A stretch of 64,000 nucleotides of DNA from Asterella californica (Eukaryota > Streptophyta > Marchantiopsida > Marchantiales > Aytoniaceae): NCBI GenBank assembly GCA_036924285.1, contig JAYKYS010000088.1, forward strand, positions 19,737 through 83,736, written 5' to 3'. The notes under the pieces are model-generated. The model was not told the origin of the DNA, ran no database searches, and worked only from the letters and a program-made list of their open reading frames with translations. This document shows, piece by piece, positions 44,756 through 56,010 of the stretch. Numbering within the stretch: the first letter of the stretch is position 1; the number at the start of each line of letters is the position of its first letter. The position numbers were made by a program, and so were the translations under genes.

Positions 44756-45277
44756 GGTCACAAAGTCTGATCAATCTGTATTGCCAATCTCATGGGGCTC
44801 AGGAGCAATCCAGGGGCCTTAACATGAAAGCACATTGCCAGCACGCATAATGCTGCTTCTCAGTTTTGGATATTACACATCCATGCATATATAGTTTATA
44901 TATTTAACAAATGTATAACAGCTGGAGGCATTCAGGCTGATAAAAGGTTCAGCCCAAACTGATGACAGCTCTGCCCCTCATCAGCGTGACATTGTACACT
45001 GTATGTCAATTACATTGCGGTTATGCATGCATGTGTTGTTGGCTTTGAAGGTATGTGTTCATGTGTTGACCTCTTTCCTCAAACTCAACTTTGTCTAAAT
45101 CAAACTTTGTTTCTATCCCTTTCATCCTCCACGATGATGACCTTCCTGGTTTGGTGTTTTGCATGTTGGCAGACATATATGCATATATGCATTTTCATGC
45201 CACCATCAGCAAGCACTGCAGATTTGACTAGCAACGTGTGTTGCACTAATGTGAATAGTAACCTTGCTGCATTGCAG
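44756..45277. other. Spacer with a segment repeated inversely at about 6165-6290
   Basis: 44920-45010 (CTGGAGGCATTCAGGCTGAT and following) matches the reverse complement of 6180-6275. There is no supported gene; A/T-rich ATATATA runs occur near 44885 and 45175. Confidence 0.4.
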
Positions 45278-45834
45278 TTGTGGTCCATGCAAAAGGTTAA
45301 CCAGCAGCTACCATGCAAAGGATTACAAACCAGCTACAAGCCCCAGCCCTACTATGCGTTCAATACCCAACTGGTACCTGTGGTAAGCCATGCATGCAAG
45401 TGAATGATGCCACCATCTACAAGGACACTAACGTGAGGCTATTTGCTATCCAAACACCTCTGGAGGATTCCATCTTCTGCTTTGGCATTATACATGGTGT
45501 GCCTGTATATCTTTGAGGTCTTGCATTGCACTACCGTAGTACTGGTGCTGACAACAAGAAGGGCACAGGCTGGAGCGACAAGGTGGCGGTAAGTTTTCTG
45601 CATTTGCTTCCAAAATTCTGCATACTTGTCTTTCAGCAAGACATGCAGCAAACCCATGCCGGCAGTGTGGTGACACTCTGTGATCAAGGATGAAGCTTTC
45701 ACGTGGATTCAAGACTGGCTGATCAACACCGGCATGTTTGTTAATGATGAGCAGCTCACACAGTGGTTCTTGGCAAGGATGACCTTGCCCAAGCAGAGAA
45801 AGAACTGGACAGGCACCAGACTGTCAAGCTATAT
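45278..45834 (+). pseudogene. Unrecognised spliced gene, probably decayed
   Basis: Three coherent exon-like stretches. 45278-45382, after GCATTGCAG, encodes LWSMQKVNQQLPCKGL and reaches a GTAAGC donor. About 45400-45588 encodes VNDATIYKDTNVRLFAIQTP and LEDSIFCFGIIHG, an in-frame TGA, then YRSTGADNKKGTGWSDKVA, and ends at GTAAG. 45689-45834 encodes DEAFTWIQDWLINTGMFVND, EQLTQWFLARMTLPKQRKNW and ends at GTAAGC. The first two stretches are out of frame with each other. No family is recognised. Confidence 0.45.
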
Positions 45835-45950
45835 GTAAGCTCAAAGCGCCTAGACGCACAATCGTCCTCAATTTCTCTGCACATAGTTTGAAGGCAATGC
45901 TTTAAATCTCACTTGTCTTGCAAGCACAAAGTGGCGCCAAAAACTTCAGA

Positions 45951-46100
45951 CAAGAGGCTGCGAAGAGGTGCAAGGCAGAGGTCATCAATATGTGGACAGA
46001 CGATAACAAGCTGTATGATAGTCATACGATAATCATACAGCTTGTTATCGCCTGTCCATTGAACGATGACCTCTGCATCGCACCTCTTTGCAGCCTCTTG
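45951..46100. repeat. Imperfect palindrome: 69 bp arms, 12 bp loop
   Basis: Arm 45951-46019 begins CAAGAGGCTGCGAAGAGGTG and pairs with 46032-46100, which ends CACCTCTTTGCAGCCTCTTG. The arms differ at about ten positions. The innermost 21 bp are almost perfect. It lies at the left edge of duplicated unit C copy 2. Confidence 0.85.
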
Positions 46101-46990
46101 TTTGAACATAGTATGTTGGTGTATTCAATGCTGAAGTGGGCAAGCAAATGCTTAATGGTAAGTACTCACTCCTCCTCACGGCTTCCCCACAGCGGTCAGC
46201 CCACTGACTGGATTGTTGCTTGTGCCATATTGGATCATATCTTCATCATGACTTGCTGGTGCAGGGAATATATACATGCATGGGGGGCAAGAAGACCCCT
46301 TTGACTATGAGCCATAAAGGCAGACTCTACTAGCAACCTGGCCAAAATCAGTTGGTTCTGATATGGATACAGACTGCATGTCGTGTCTGACATCATACCA
46401 GATTGCCTTTGCAGACGTCAAGGTACAGTTCCTTCCCATCTTCTGTATCGGTCTGTTTTGCGCTGTTACCCTCGTGGCTTGTTGTCAGTCTAGACACTTG
46501 TGTCCATTGCTGACACCCTCTGTACAGCATAATTGATGTCTCACTGAGTCACTCACTCGTTGATGCTCACAGACCAGGCATCCATTGCCGCGCATCACAT
46601 GTTTGCTACATGGCACTGTGGCAACTGCACATCTAGCCTGGTAATGATAGTGTAGTTTGACAGTGATGTGATGATTTGCAGGTCAGGGTGAAAGGAAAAG
46701 ACCTTCCATAGAATGGTCAAGGGTTGGATCTAGTCATCAAGCATTATGAGGAGTTTATTGATGACATCAAGAACAAGCAGTTTCTCAGTCTGTATGTGTA
46801 CCCTAAGGATATTGGCAGTCCACCGGGCCCAACAACACCTGCCAGTTAGACCGCCTTGATTTTTCTGGAATTTGAGCCAGCTTGTCATGTAGCTAGTGTC
46901 TGTCCTGTACTACAGGACTAGTCACATGTTTGCTGTATGAGAGTTCAACGGTTCATGATGAAACATATTTGGCAAGGTTTTAGCAGCTGT
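46101..46990 (+). CDS. Duplicated gene remnant, unit C copy 2
   Basis: This block is homologous to 27900-28700. Exon candidate 46682-46925 follows GATTTGCAG and reads in the same frame as 28453-28698, with TAG at 46709, 46847 and 46919 at the same codons as copy 1. Substitutions are light (H/K, S/P, Y/C). Exon-like pieces also lie at 46101-46158 (LFEHSMLVYSMLKWASKCLM) and 46194-46260. Within the block, 46275-46343 is inverted relative to copy 1. Function unknown. Confidence 0.45.
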
Positions 46991-47141
46991 GACCAGCCTG
47001 TGCCAGCAACAATCATGGCTTGTTGTCAGGCTTATGTAATACTGGCATAGTTTGACTCATTCCTGCTACTGTCCTGCCTGTGTAAACCAGCAGCAGTGTC
47101 TGAAGGTGTAAGCCTCTGCAAGTCTTACAAAGCGCAAATCC

Positions 47142-47930
47142 ATGCAGAAACTCTACGCGTGGTTTTTGCTTGGACACCCAAATATACGTCTCTGCGTAGA
47201 TCAGCCAAGCCGCAAGTCTGCGCAGGTCCAAGCTGCAGATATCCTCAAGTGTCTCAGAACTCACCGATTTGCACAGGCCAGCATAGGTGCAAATGCTTGC
47301 GGATCCGCACTCAGAGAACCGTGAAGGTATGCGAAGTGACGGATGTGCGAGCGTAAAGGTCCGCAAGTACTTCCGTGGAACTTTTGGTGTGGAACAGGGC
47401 AGGTGCAATTACAAAAAGATCTCTGGCTCAAAGGTCTTTGCTATGCCACAACCTCGGAAAAAAGTACGTAGATTCACATGCCTGGAATTTCTTTCCGGCC
47501 CACACCCGATTATAAATGCAGTAGTACTGCAGTAAATGCTCACATGGCTCCTCCACGCCCATATGCTACAGCTCTGCACAAACACATTGTGACTCTGCTG
47601 CAGGTTGTCTTGAACAGTCAGAGCCGTCAAGGCGAAATCATCACCCTTGCAATTCAGAGGATGAAGGTCAACTGGACTGCTCTTGGGACCGCCCCAGCGC
47701 ATGTCCCTTTGCACTTTCACAAGCAGTCTGAAGAAACAACAGCTAAGTCTGTCAATATGGGTGGCAATGCTAGGAGTGTAGTGGTATTGCGTAACAAGAT
47801 AGCATTTGCAGCTGATACTTGTCCAGCAACTAGCTATAGGTTGTTGCTGTTCATAGCATGGTACAGCTTCATAGCAATTGTAATCACAGCAAAAAACAGT
47901 TCATACATGTGCTATGAGCGACTGCTGTGA
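47142..47930 (+). CDS. Unrecognised gene, two or three exons
   Basis: 47142-47324 encodes MQKLYAWFLLGHPNIRLC, then DQPSRKSAQVQAADILKCLR, ending at TGA. 47350-47460 encodes KVRKYFRGTFGVEQGRCNYK and PQPRKK. 47544-47930 encodes MAPPRPYATALHKHIVTLLQ, VVLNSQSRQGEIITLAIQRM and continues to TAG. Splice-like sites (GTGAAG/GTATGC, GTAAAG/GTCC) lie between them, but a phase-consistent model was not reached. Only a short part (47160-47230) is present in unit C copy 1. Confidence 0.35.
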
Positions 47931-48419
47931 ATGGTCAAAACATACCACTTTCATAGAATGGACGCTCACACAAGTGCGATTGGCTCTCACACGGCTTTCA
48001 GAGGAGTCTCGCACGCCGATCATGGCAGCTATGCATCCACAACGTGTAGCAAGGTAACGTATACATCGTTGCAACGGGCAAAGAAGCGAGATGCAGCGCC
48101 ATAAGAGGTTTGTTGCGTAGATGGGCCGCACGTGAAGCAGTTGCACCTGAAGCAGTTGTCACCGATTTTCGGGTCTGGTCTCGGCCCAGCGGCCGTAGCA
48201 CTACCAATGCTAGCATTGCTATTGCATTGCTAGCAACGCGTGTGGAAGGGCGGCTGATTGATTAATTAGCCGGGTGAGAACCAGGGGGGTGGGTTTCCTA
48301 GGAAAGGAAACCAAAGTGAATGTACAAATGTAAAATGATCTATTCAGCTATGTCAGAGCCTCAGTAGTTTTGCCAGTAGACACAGATCAACCACAGGCAA
48401 CATCAAGCTGTAGCCAAGT

Positions 48420-48722
48420 GTGCAAGGACAGGCCATAGGAGCAGCAAAAGGCACTAGTCATCAGCATTATCATTCTGTTGCTGTTCATTGCATCAGACTT
48501 CAGCATCATGCTGTTGTGCTGCGTCATAACGCGGCAAGTCTTCATTGTCCTCTGTCTTCATTGTCCTCTGAATGCCACAGTAATCGAACTGTGCAGGCTT
48601 TTACACACAGGGTGTTGTCTGCCACTGTGGCATCCCGGAGTCCTGTGGCAGTGACGTCACTGTCAGGCATCAACAACACAGTCAGCCAGAGCAGCAAACA
48701 CATAATGCCTTGCCTGTCTGAT
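48420..48722 (+). CDS. Unrecognised Ser/His-rich exon
   Basis: The open frame encodes HQHYHSVAVHCIRLQHHAV and later LSATVASRSPVAVTSLSGIN, reaching CTGTCTGAT/GTAAGTG as a possible donor. There is no other support. Confidence 0.25.
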
Positions 48723-49189
48723 GTAAGTGTAAACCAAGTGTCCAGGCTGAGCTTCTGGGTAATTTAACACACACTGAGTAGCTGCTGTGGTTTTTGAGAT
48801 AACAACCCTTAACCAGACATCGAAGTGCTTTCCTTTGGCACACAGTCCCACAACAAAATTGATTACCCAGGCTGACAGGACTCAACAACCTCTTTGTGCT
48901 GACTGACCCAATTGCTTGAACAGCTGCCGTCTGCTTGAACAGCAGTCATACTGAACAGTGCAAGACCAATGACCAAAAGACAAGAGAATGTGACCTGGCC
49001 TGTCACAGTGGTCTGCGTTGCATCACAAGCGAACGCGTGACGCTACCGCTATTTCAACGACGACACACCGTGCGGCGCGCGTCGCTGGTCTGCTGCTGAG
49101 TGAGTTGGCTGCCTATCATATCAGATAGTATTACGTCACATCAGCAGTACCGTCTCATCATTTTTCTGCTTTTGTTTACAGTAACTCAG

Positions 49190-49900
49190 GGGCAGGGCCA
49201 CATTGGACCTCGCTTAAAGCTTGAGGTGGCGTCCACTAGACTCCCCTCACAGGATCAGCTTGCCCTGATAGGCCCCCCTCACAGCTTTATCGACCCCCAC
49301 TGAACCCCCCCTTCAGTTTGAGCAGACCCTCAACAGGTCCAGCACGGCCCCACTGCACTCTCCTTACCGCCCCTACAGAAACACCCCCTCACAGGCCTGC
49401 TCAAGCTGTCAGGGGGGTGCAGTGGGGGCCTGCTGGGACTGTAAGGAAGGTGTCTGGTAGGGTCCAATGTGGGCCTGCTCAAGCTGTGGTGGGGTTCAAT
49501 GCTGAAGCCATGAGGGGTCCCATCAGGGGCAAGCTGGCACTACAATGGGGGGCTGTGAAGGAGCCCCATTAGGGGCGAGCTGGTCTTGTGAGGGGGGTGT
49601 TTGGTAGACACCTGCTCAAGCTGTAAGGAGCCTGCTCAAGCTGTCAGGGGAGTACAGTGGGGGCCTGCTGGGCCTGTTAGGGGCTTGTCTAGTAGGGTTT
49701 ACTGTGGACCTGCGCAAGCTGTCAGGGGAGTACAATGGGGGCCTGTGAGGGGGTGCTGGCATGGACTTGCTCAAGCTGTAGGAGAAGTACAGCGTGGGGG
49801 CATGCTGAACCTGTGAGGGGGGTGTCTGGTAGGGACCTGCTCATGCTGTAAGGGGCCTCAATGGGGAGCTGCTGAAGCTGTGAAGGGGGCCTCATCAGGG
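49190..49900. repeat. G-rich degenerate tandem repeat, second array
   Basis: CTGCTCAAGCTGTCAGGGG and variants recur about seven times. The first 130 bp (AACTCAGGGGCAGGGCCACA...) are nearly identical to 29140-29270, so the arrays were duplicated together with unit C. Confidence 0.75.
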
Positions 49901-51338
49901 GCCACCTGATCGATGGCAACAAAGCCGCTTGCGTAAGGCTGAAAGATACTGCGTCCTGCTGAGACACTGCTAAGCTGTCGAAGCTGATATGGGAGGTGCC
50001 TGGCGCAACAAGACGCACATTGCCTGCACTCAATTGTTGTTAGCACAGGTACAGGCTCATGCTGACAAACTTATAGCACCTGGCTTGAAAAGCAGACCTG
50101 ATGTTTGGGCAGCTGCATTCTAGTCGTTCAGATCCTCAGGAGCTGTTAACAACCTGTAGACAACGTCATGTTTTCAACTCAATGTCTTGCAGCAGTGGTA
50201 GGCATTTACCCTTTACCCTGCTGTGTACAGATGTATTTCAGGTTTGCTTTGTAAATGCTGGAATGTGTCTGCAGAGTCATGCATGAGAGCATCATAGATA
50301 TCACTTGCAACAGTGACCTCCAGATATTGTGAGCTGGCCAAGCATCTGCATCATCTTCCTGCATGCCTACCTGTTGCATAGCTTGCTGGCAGCACACGGG
50401 GCAGAGACATCAACGCAATGCACGCCAGCAGCTGCAGTCATGTTGTGTAAAGCTTTGACAAAGCGCCTCAAGGTCGACACTGCATACAATGACATGCTCT
50501 CCAACATTGCTGCTGCGCCTTAACTTCGAGGTTTTGTTCTTGAACCTGTGATTTTGTAACAGACAAGAAAGGGGTTGCTGGACTCTACGGAAGTCTTGCG
50601 TTCTCCTGCTGCTTATCGGTTGCGTGCAGGAGGAAGCAGGTCATCACCATCATTTGCAGTTCCATCGAGCGCAACGCGCCACCTTTTTAACGGCCTTTGC
50701 AGCCTACCTCGCGATCGGCTGTTTCCTGACAAAATCCTGCTGCCAACTTCTGTAATTACCCGACCGCTTGCCCAACAGTAACGCCGAGGTCCGCTAGCCA
50801 ATCTTTTGGGTGCCTTCATGTCATCCACGAAAGCGGCCATAGTCATCACGAAGGACCTTTGAGCGATTCACATGGCGTACACTGGATACACGTTGTTACT
50901 AGCAATGATCCTGTCCGCGGGGAAAGATATGAGAAGGCGTACTTGACCGCAGTCGTCCTACTGCGACGGCGTTTTACTGAGATTTGACCTATGTACACTT
51001 GAACGCCTGGCCGTGTCGCTCAAGCATCCGTCCAACCGCGTCACTTTTGCGTTTTCACTTGTTTGCGTCTCAACAAGTTGACAAGGGCTGCGCCGCAAAG
51101 TGTTCGACAAACTTTTGCTGCAAAATACTTCATAGAGCCCGCTCTCTGTTAATCGTCGGTGCAAGGACGGCTGCGTTTCCAAGTCGTACACATGCATCAC
51201 CCAATTATGCACGATCGGCAATTGCGCTCGTGTTCCGAGAAGCTTTAATTTTGTGCAGAGATGACACTGAACCACCTTGCTGGCAAATTATGCCTGCTAA
51301 ATGTCTTAGCTCTAATATAAGTATAGAGGTACCGACCT
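49901..51338. other. Region without a supported gene
   Basis: Short frames only. 50570-50790 and 50990-51290 are richer in CpG than average. A relic of the CTAGGTYCGTACC miniature element end (AATATAAGTATAGAGGTACC) lies at about 51315-51343. Confidence 0.3.
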
Positions 51339-51749
51339 AGCCTTGGACTTATGAAATGTATCAGTGTTGATTGCCGCGCTGGAAATGGCGTGAATGGTGC
51401 ATCACCCTCCCCATCTTGTGAGTGCTGTCCTCGGTTTTGGAGAACAACTTTCTTAGAAAAGTTGTACAAACGTCACTGTTGTCCACCCAGAAATACTTGG
51501 GTCCCTGCAACCACCTTGCATTCATCGTTGTGCTCTGATTCCATGATGACTGCTGCTTTGCATGCATCACTTGTTAGGGACCGCTCTGCCTTTGTATGCA
51601 GAGAGCCGGTTGAGTAGGTGCCTCTTCACCATCCAGCAGCCAGACGTCATGCACTGAAGACACGCTTCAAGCAGGGCAACAGCAATAAAGAGTTCCAATG
51701 GGTGTCTTATTCACACTTCAGGGACGGGTACTAGCAATCAAACTGTTGA
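51339..51749 (+). CDS. Cys-rich unrecognised protein, frame with two TAGs ending at TGA
   Basis: From 51351 the frame gives MKCISVDCRAGNGVNG, SPSCECCPRFWRTTFLEKLY and RHCCPPRNTWVPATT, then DRSAFVCREPVE and TAG (51615). It stays coherent after it (VPLHHPAARRHALKTRFKQG, NSNKEFQWVSYSHFRDGY), meets TAG at 51732 and ends QSNC, TGA at 51747-51749. Under the standard code it is 88 aa; with TAG as Gln it is 132 aa. Cys pairs (CECC, HCCP) suggest metal or DNA binding. No family is recognised. Confidence 0.45.
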
Positions 51750-51946
51750 ACTGCATGCAGTACGAACTCAGCTGAATGTCTTGGGTAGCATTTGTAATTG
51801 TGACACGAGGTGCAATGTTTGGTGCCTGTCTTTTGCAAGCTTTGCTTGATCAATCAGTGTGGTGCATATTTCTAATATGATATTAGTGCATGTCTGCAGC
51901 ACTCTTCGACAGGTTTACAAAATCAGTTCAGCTCTGTCTTCTACAG

Positions 51947-52713
51947 GTGTACATGTCTTTGACACGCCTAAGTGCCGTGACAGGCTTGCTAAAAAGAAAC
52001 CTGCTAGCAGAGCTACGGGGTACCTTGATGGCCAAGAAGTGGGTTGATCGCTGTGAAGTCAATCTCATCACCCAGAACCGTAGTACACCCAGGCTGCCGT
52101 TGCCTCTGTGAAGACAATCATCAGAGATGTTTGAGTATGTCTTGTCAGCAAGATGCGCATGGCAGGGTTGCTTTGCAGATTTGATGACAGGGACATGCAA
52201 TGAAATACCTCATGCCATTTGACTACAAGTCAAATATAGTACGCTCGTTGCTTCCAGATCCTTTGCCACTGGAGGAGATGTTCTAGAATTGGTCTCAAAA
52301 CCCAGAGAAGCCAGAATGGATTGCTGTGCATGGCTTAAGCAGCATAGAGGGAGGACACAACTCAGCAGGCCCTTGGCGGCACAATTCTGGCCTGCTGACA
52401 ATGCAAGCATCAAGGCATTGGGTAGGAATGAGGGCAAGCCAGCTGTAGTCAGGATGATGCTTGTGACCACGAATGCAAGAAGCAAGCCTGCAAGCTTGAC
52501 TGGAATCGCTCCTTGCCAAACAGTGCCAGTATGGTTGATTGCACAAATAAGCTGTTTTGGACAGACTATGAGGCAGGCTCAAACTCTCTGGAGGCCAGAA
52601 CAGCCATGCACATTGCCAAAGTGAGAGTCGATGCCTTGCCAAATGAGGAGGAAAGGGATTGCTGCTTGTATTGCAATGTAGCAGAAGCTGACAAGAACTC
52701 AGTCCTTGAGTGA
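51947..52713 (+). CDS. Unrecognised gene, exon-like segments
   Basis: 51947-52111, after CTTCTACAG, encodes VYMSLTRLSAVTGLLKRNLL, AELRGTLMAKKWVDRC and ends at TGA. 52420-52713 encodes a Cys-rich start (CDHECKKQACKLDWNRSLP), then TNKLFWTDYEAGSNSLEART and EEERDCCLYCNVAEADKNS, ending at TGA. An overlapping frame at 52289-52450 is also open. Exon order and joins are unresolved. Confidence 0.35.
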
Positions 52714-53067
52714 CATCCTTGTGATATGTCACGTAATTGCATATATTCCATGTATTGACTATGTAGCACCTTATAAGATAATTGTGATCACGCACAGTGT
52801 AGTATGACACCAACAAGCATACAGTCCTGGTACTGTCAAGGTTTCAGCAAAAGGCCACCTGAAGCTTGTTTGCGACATGCATTTGCTTTGCAGATGATGA
52901 GAACACCGTAGGGGGATGTCCCTGTAGTTATTATAGGCAAAGGGTGGGGGGGATGCCCCTTTTCCGTACCAGATTTAGTACAGTTTCACGTCATCGTATG
53001 AGGATTAGGCAACGCCGCAGTTGGAAAAAATGCACAACCGGAACGTCTCGCCTCACACTCAGCGACA

Positions 53068-53295
53068 CTACGGCGTATAGCTCATTTGCTGCCAATTCAA
53101 TCGATGAACTAGCGATTCAGCGTACTTGTCCTGACAGGCTTGTCCCCAGTCGTTGCCGACATACTCCGTTTCTTCGGTGCAACAAGCAAATGGGCGACGG
53201 GTTCTGCGCTTGTGCCTTTGAAACTGTGCGGTAGTGAATTGCAACCTGCCCACACACCTCGGTAACAATAACGTTGTTACCCACTCCACACCCAC
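53068..53295 (-). CDS. Conserved unrecognised protein, second copy
   Basis: Duplicate of 30254-30517 within a block at 52955-53450. It keeps GVEWVTTLLLPRCVG, a basic run, and EETEYVGNDWGQACQD. The start is later than in copy 1 because of a one-base change upstream. Confidence 0.4.
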   Translation of the reverse strand: MGVEWVTTLLLPRCVGRLQFTTAQFQRHKRRTRRPFACCTEETEYVGNDWGQACQDKYAESLVHRLNWQQMSYTP

Positions 53296-53459
53296 TCCAC
53301 AAATTGTTCAAGGACTCGCTTACCAAACAAAAACTTGCAAGCTTCCGAAACCTCGGCAAAGCAGGAGAAACTGCCGACACGCCCTCACTTTCCATGGACC
53401 CAGGAGAAGCACGCTTGCAGCCCATCAGGCAAGGCTGTTAACTCTTGAGCTGCTGCTCA

Positions 53460-53995
53460 AGTATGCATAGTGTTGCAATGTCATGGTTGAGTGAGGTTGG
53501 GATTTCATGTGTGCCTGAAAATTGGTGCACCTAGGGGAGCAGGTGTCAGCAATTCATGTCTGTACCATATGAGGTAAGGTTTTAGGTAATACACTTTGAA
53601 CTTAGTAACGTGGTTCTGCAAGAGCTGAGACAGTCTCACAGCCATGTTACTCCACCTGTGCTTGTCTGTACTGTATAAGTACACAATAAGGATAACAGAT
53701 CTACGTAGTGAGTTTATATTAGGTTTTTGGAATATAAGGCAAAAGTACACAGCAGCATATGGGGGATATGCTGCTGCATATATATGAATATATGGGGGGT
53801 TGGGGATGCACAGGATTTTCAATTTGACTCTGTTTGCATTTTCCAGAGTCATTTACTGCCAATTTATATGGCCAGGTCAGACTTGACTGATGATATGTGA
53901 TAATAATGTTACTAACATTGCAAGGTTGACATTCAATGAAGAAGATGTCACTTGCTTTCTGGTGCGTATCAATCTGTCCAGGCCCCAAAGGAACA
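53460..53995. other. Duplicated flank of the 6.2 kb transposon
   Basis: It matches 33150-33420 and 33540-33590, with A/T-rich DNA inserted at 53720-53945 (CATATGGGGGATATGCTGCT and a long TATATGAATATATG run). No gene is seen. Confidence 0.5.
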
Positions 53996-54059
53996 CTACG
54001 GAAACCCATTCTTCTTAAAAACGCTCCGTAGCCACCTCAAAACGCTCGTTACCGCCTTG

Positions 54060-54420
54060 CGACGGGTCGTAAACCGTTCAAGGTCGACCGCGAGCACGCA
54101 TTTGCTGTAAACTGACGGATTTTGATAGCCTCAACGCGTTTAAACTCCACTTGCAGTACGCCCGCGAGCCTTGATATGTTGTCCGCGGCCAGAATGGCAA
54201 GATCAGTTCTCGTTTGCATGCACCTGACTTGGCATCTTTCGTCCGACGCCTGCATGACCTTTTGAACGCACAAAAGCGCTCTGACGCATACGCTGCAGAA
54301 GTTGACCACTTTCTACGTACCAGAATGCTGACAGGCCACGGTTTCACGCAGTCAATTGTCTGGCAAGTGATGACCGGTTCAGCGCAGCGCTTCTCAACAC
54401 GTATGTGACCCATGCAAGAC
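54060..54420 (+). CDS. Transposon gene fragment
   Basis: The frame 54214-54408 encodes LASFVRRLHDLLNAQKRSDA, YAAEVDHFLRTRMLTGHGF and QSIVWQVMTGSAQRF. It is Arg/His-rich and probably part of the main transposon protein. Upstream frame is broken. Not recognised. Confidence 0.35.
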
Positions 54421-55130
54421 AAGAAAAAAGAACAGGCAAAGATATGTGCATGGGACTCAAAGTGGTGCGTTCATGCTCACAGCTGGCGTTCAGTTGTGCC
54501 TCCCATCATCGGCTTAACGAAATTGCTGTGTTTATCAGCAGTTTCTGCACATGAAAGTGGTCCGTTTGATTCAGCACTTGCAGCATCAGAGAGCAGAAGT
54601 GCTGCTTATGATGGACTGAATCAGTATGACACTGGCTGTGCCTGTACCCAAGTCGTCTGTCGTACTGTGTGTCTTGCCCAGAATCCATTACTGGCTGGGC
54701 ACATGCTATATGTGCCAGTCTCAAACAGCTCTGTTCATTTGCAGGTCCGGCCCAGCAGGCTTTGAAAATCCCACCACTGCAACTTCTCAACAGCATGCCC
54801 TGGTGCAGTGCCATGCTCCACCTGGAGCAGAGGCACATGAACAAGGTAGTTCCTTGCATGACTTGAGGTTGCAAGTAATCAGAAGTTGTTGAACCTTCTC
54901 TGGGGCCATATTGTTTGATGTCCTTCATGCCAGCCTGAAACGCTGCAGGAAGTCCATCCCACATGGTGCATCAACATACTTGCATGCAAGGGCAGGACCG
55001 TGCTACTCCAAATGTTGGAGAGCTGGCTTTGGTTTCAGATATGCAGTGTGAAATGTAAGCTCTGTGCTGTTTCACATCATACTTGCTGAGATTGGGTTTC
55101 TTAGGCTATGAAGCATCTGGCTTTTTGTAG

Positions 55131-56010
55131 GCCTAACCAAGATCCAGAGCCTAACAGCTCAACATCTCAGGGCCTTGATGCGCTGCCAGAGGATGAGCAT
55201 GCAGCTTTGATCCCTGGTAATATATGATGCATGGCATGCGTTTAACAGCACATGTCAGCTTTTGCACGTTGGCACCGCACATGGGTGATGCACAAAGTGG
55301 TCGCAGGTATACCTAGCTTGATGCAATGTTCTGCAGGCTTCCCATACTTGCCTATCGCACCAACAGAGCTTGCAGAAGTACAAGACAGATGGAGTTTGTG
55401 TTGCAGATGTGCAGATTTTGTAGGGCAGCTGTCCTGCTGTACTCGTGGTCTTAACAACAAGCAAGAACTACTGTTTCCCTGTTCCAGCTCCTCAACACTT
55501 GTTTACCCTTTTGTGCTGAGACTCAAGGACTTTGTATTGCTTGAGGGCAAACGCTGGCTCAACAACGAGGTCTTGAATGCTTTCACTGAGCTGATCAATG
55601 CTAGATGTCGCAGACTGGATTCCTCTTGCAGCAACCCCTCATTGCCTTCTGCCATTGTGCTGAGCTCCTTCTTCTACAGCAAGCTGGCAGAGTGAGTGCT
55701 TCTGCAGCTTTTGCTCAGATTCAACAGTTATTTTGAGGTTCAATCCTAATAACATGCAGCAGCTCTAGCTTTTTTGGTACTTGCTGCATGCAGGTATTAT
55801 GAAACTGTGCCTGGCATTTCTTACGCAAAGGTCGCAAGGTGGTTCAATACCCTCAGGATGGAGAGAATGGGAGTAACAGATGGCAGATGCATACTGGATT
55901 TTGACCTCATAGCCTTCCCTGTGAACATCAACAACCTTCACTTAATAGATAGTTTGGTGGACATCAGACATTGCACAATTGCCTTGTTGGACTCTATGGA
56001 TTCAACACAG
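55131..56010 (+). CDS. ULP1/SENP-like cysteine protease (C48 type), partial
   Basis: Exons 55131-55216, 55337-55691 and 55794-56010; the last join is phase-perfect (GA/G). The middle exon has a Cys-rich patch (WSLCCRCADFVGQLSCC), then LRLKDFVLLEGKRWLNNEVL and NAFTELINARCRR, the WLND-type block that opens the ULP1 fold, and SSFFYSKLAE. The last exon has YAKVARWFNTL, FDLIAFPVNINNLHLID and CTIALLDSMD, giving the catalytic His (His-Leu instead of His-Trp) and Asp. The Gln and Cys that complete the site should lie in a further exon, which I did not find before the antisense gene. C48 domains are common passengers of eukaryotic DNA transposons; the role would be SUMO or polyprotein cleavage. Confidence 0.6.
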
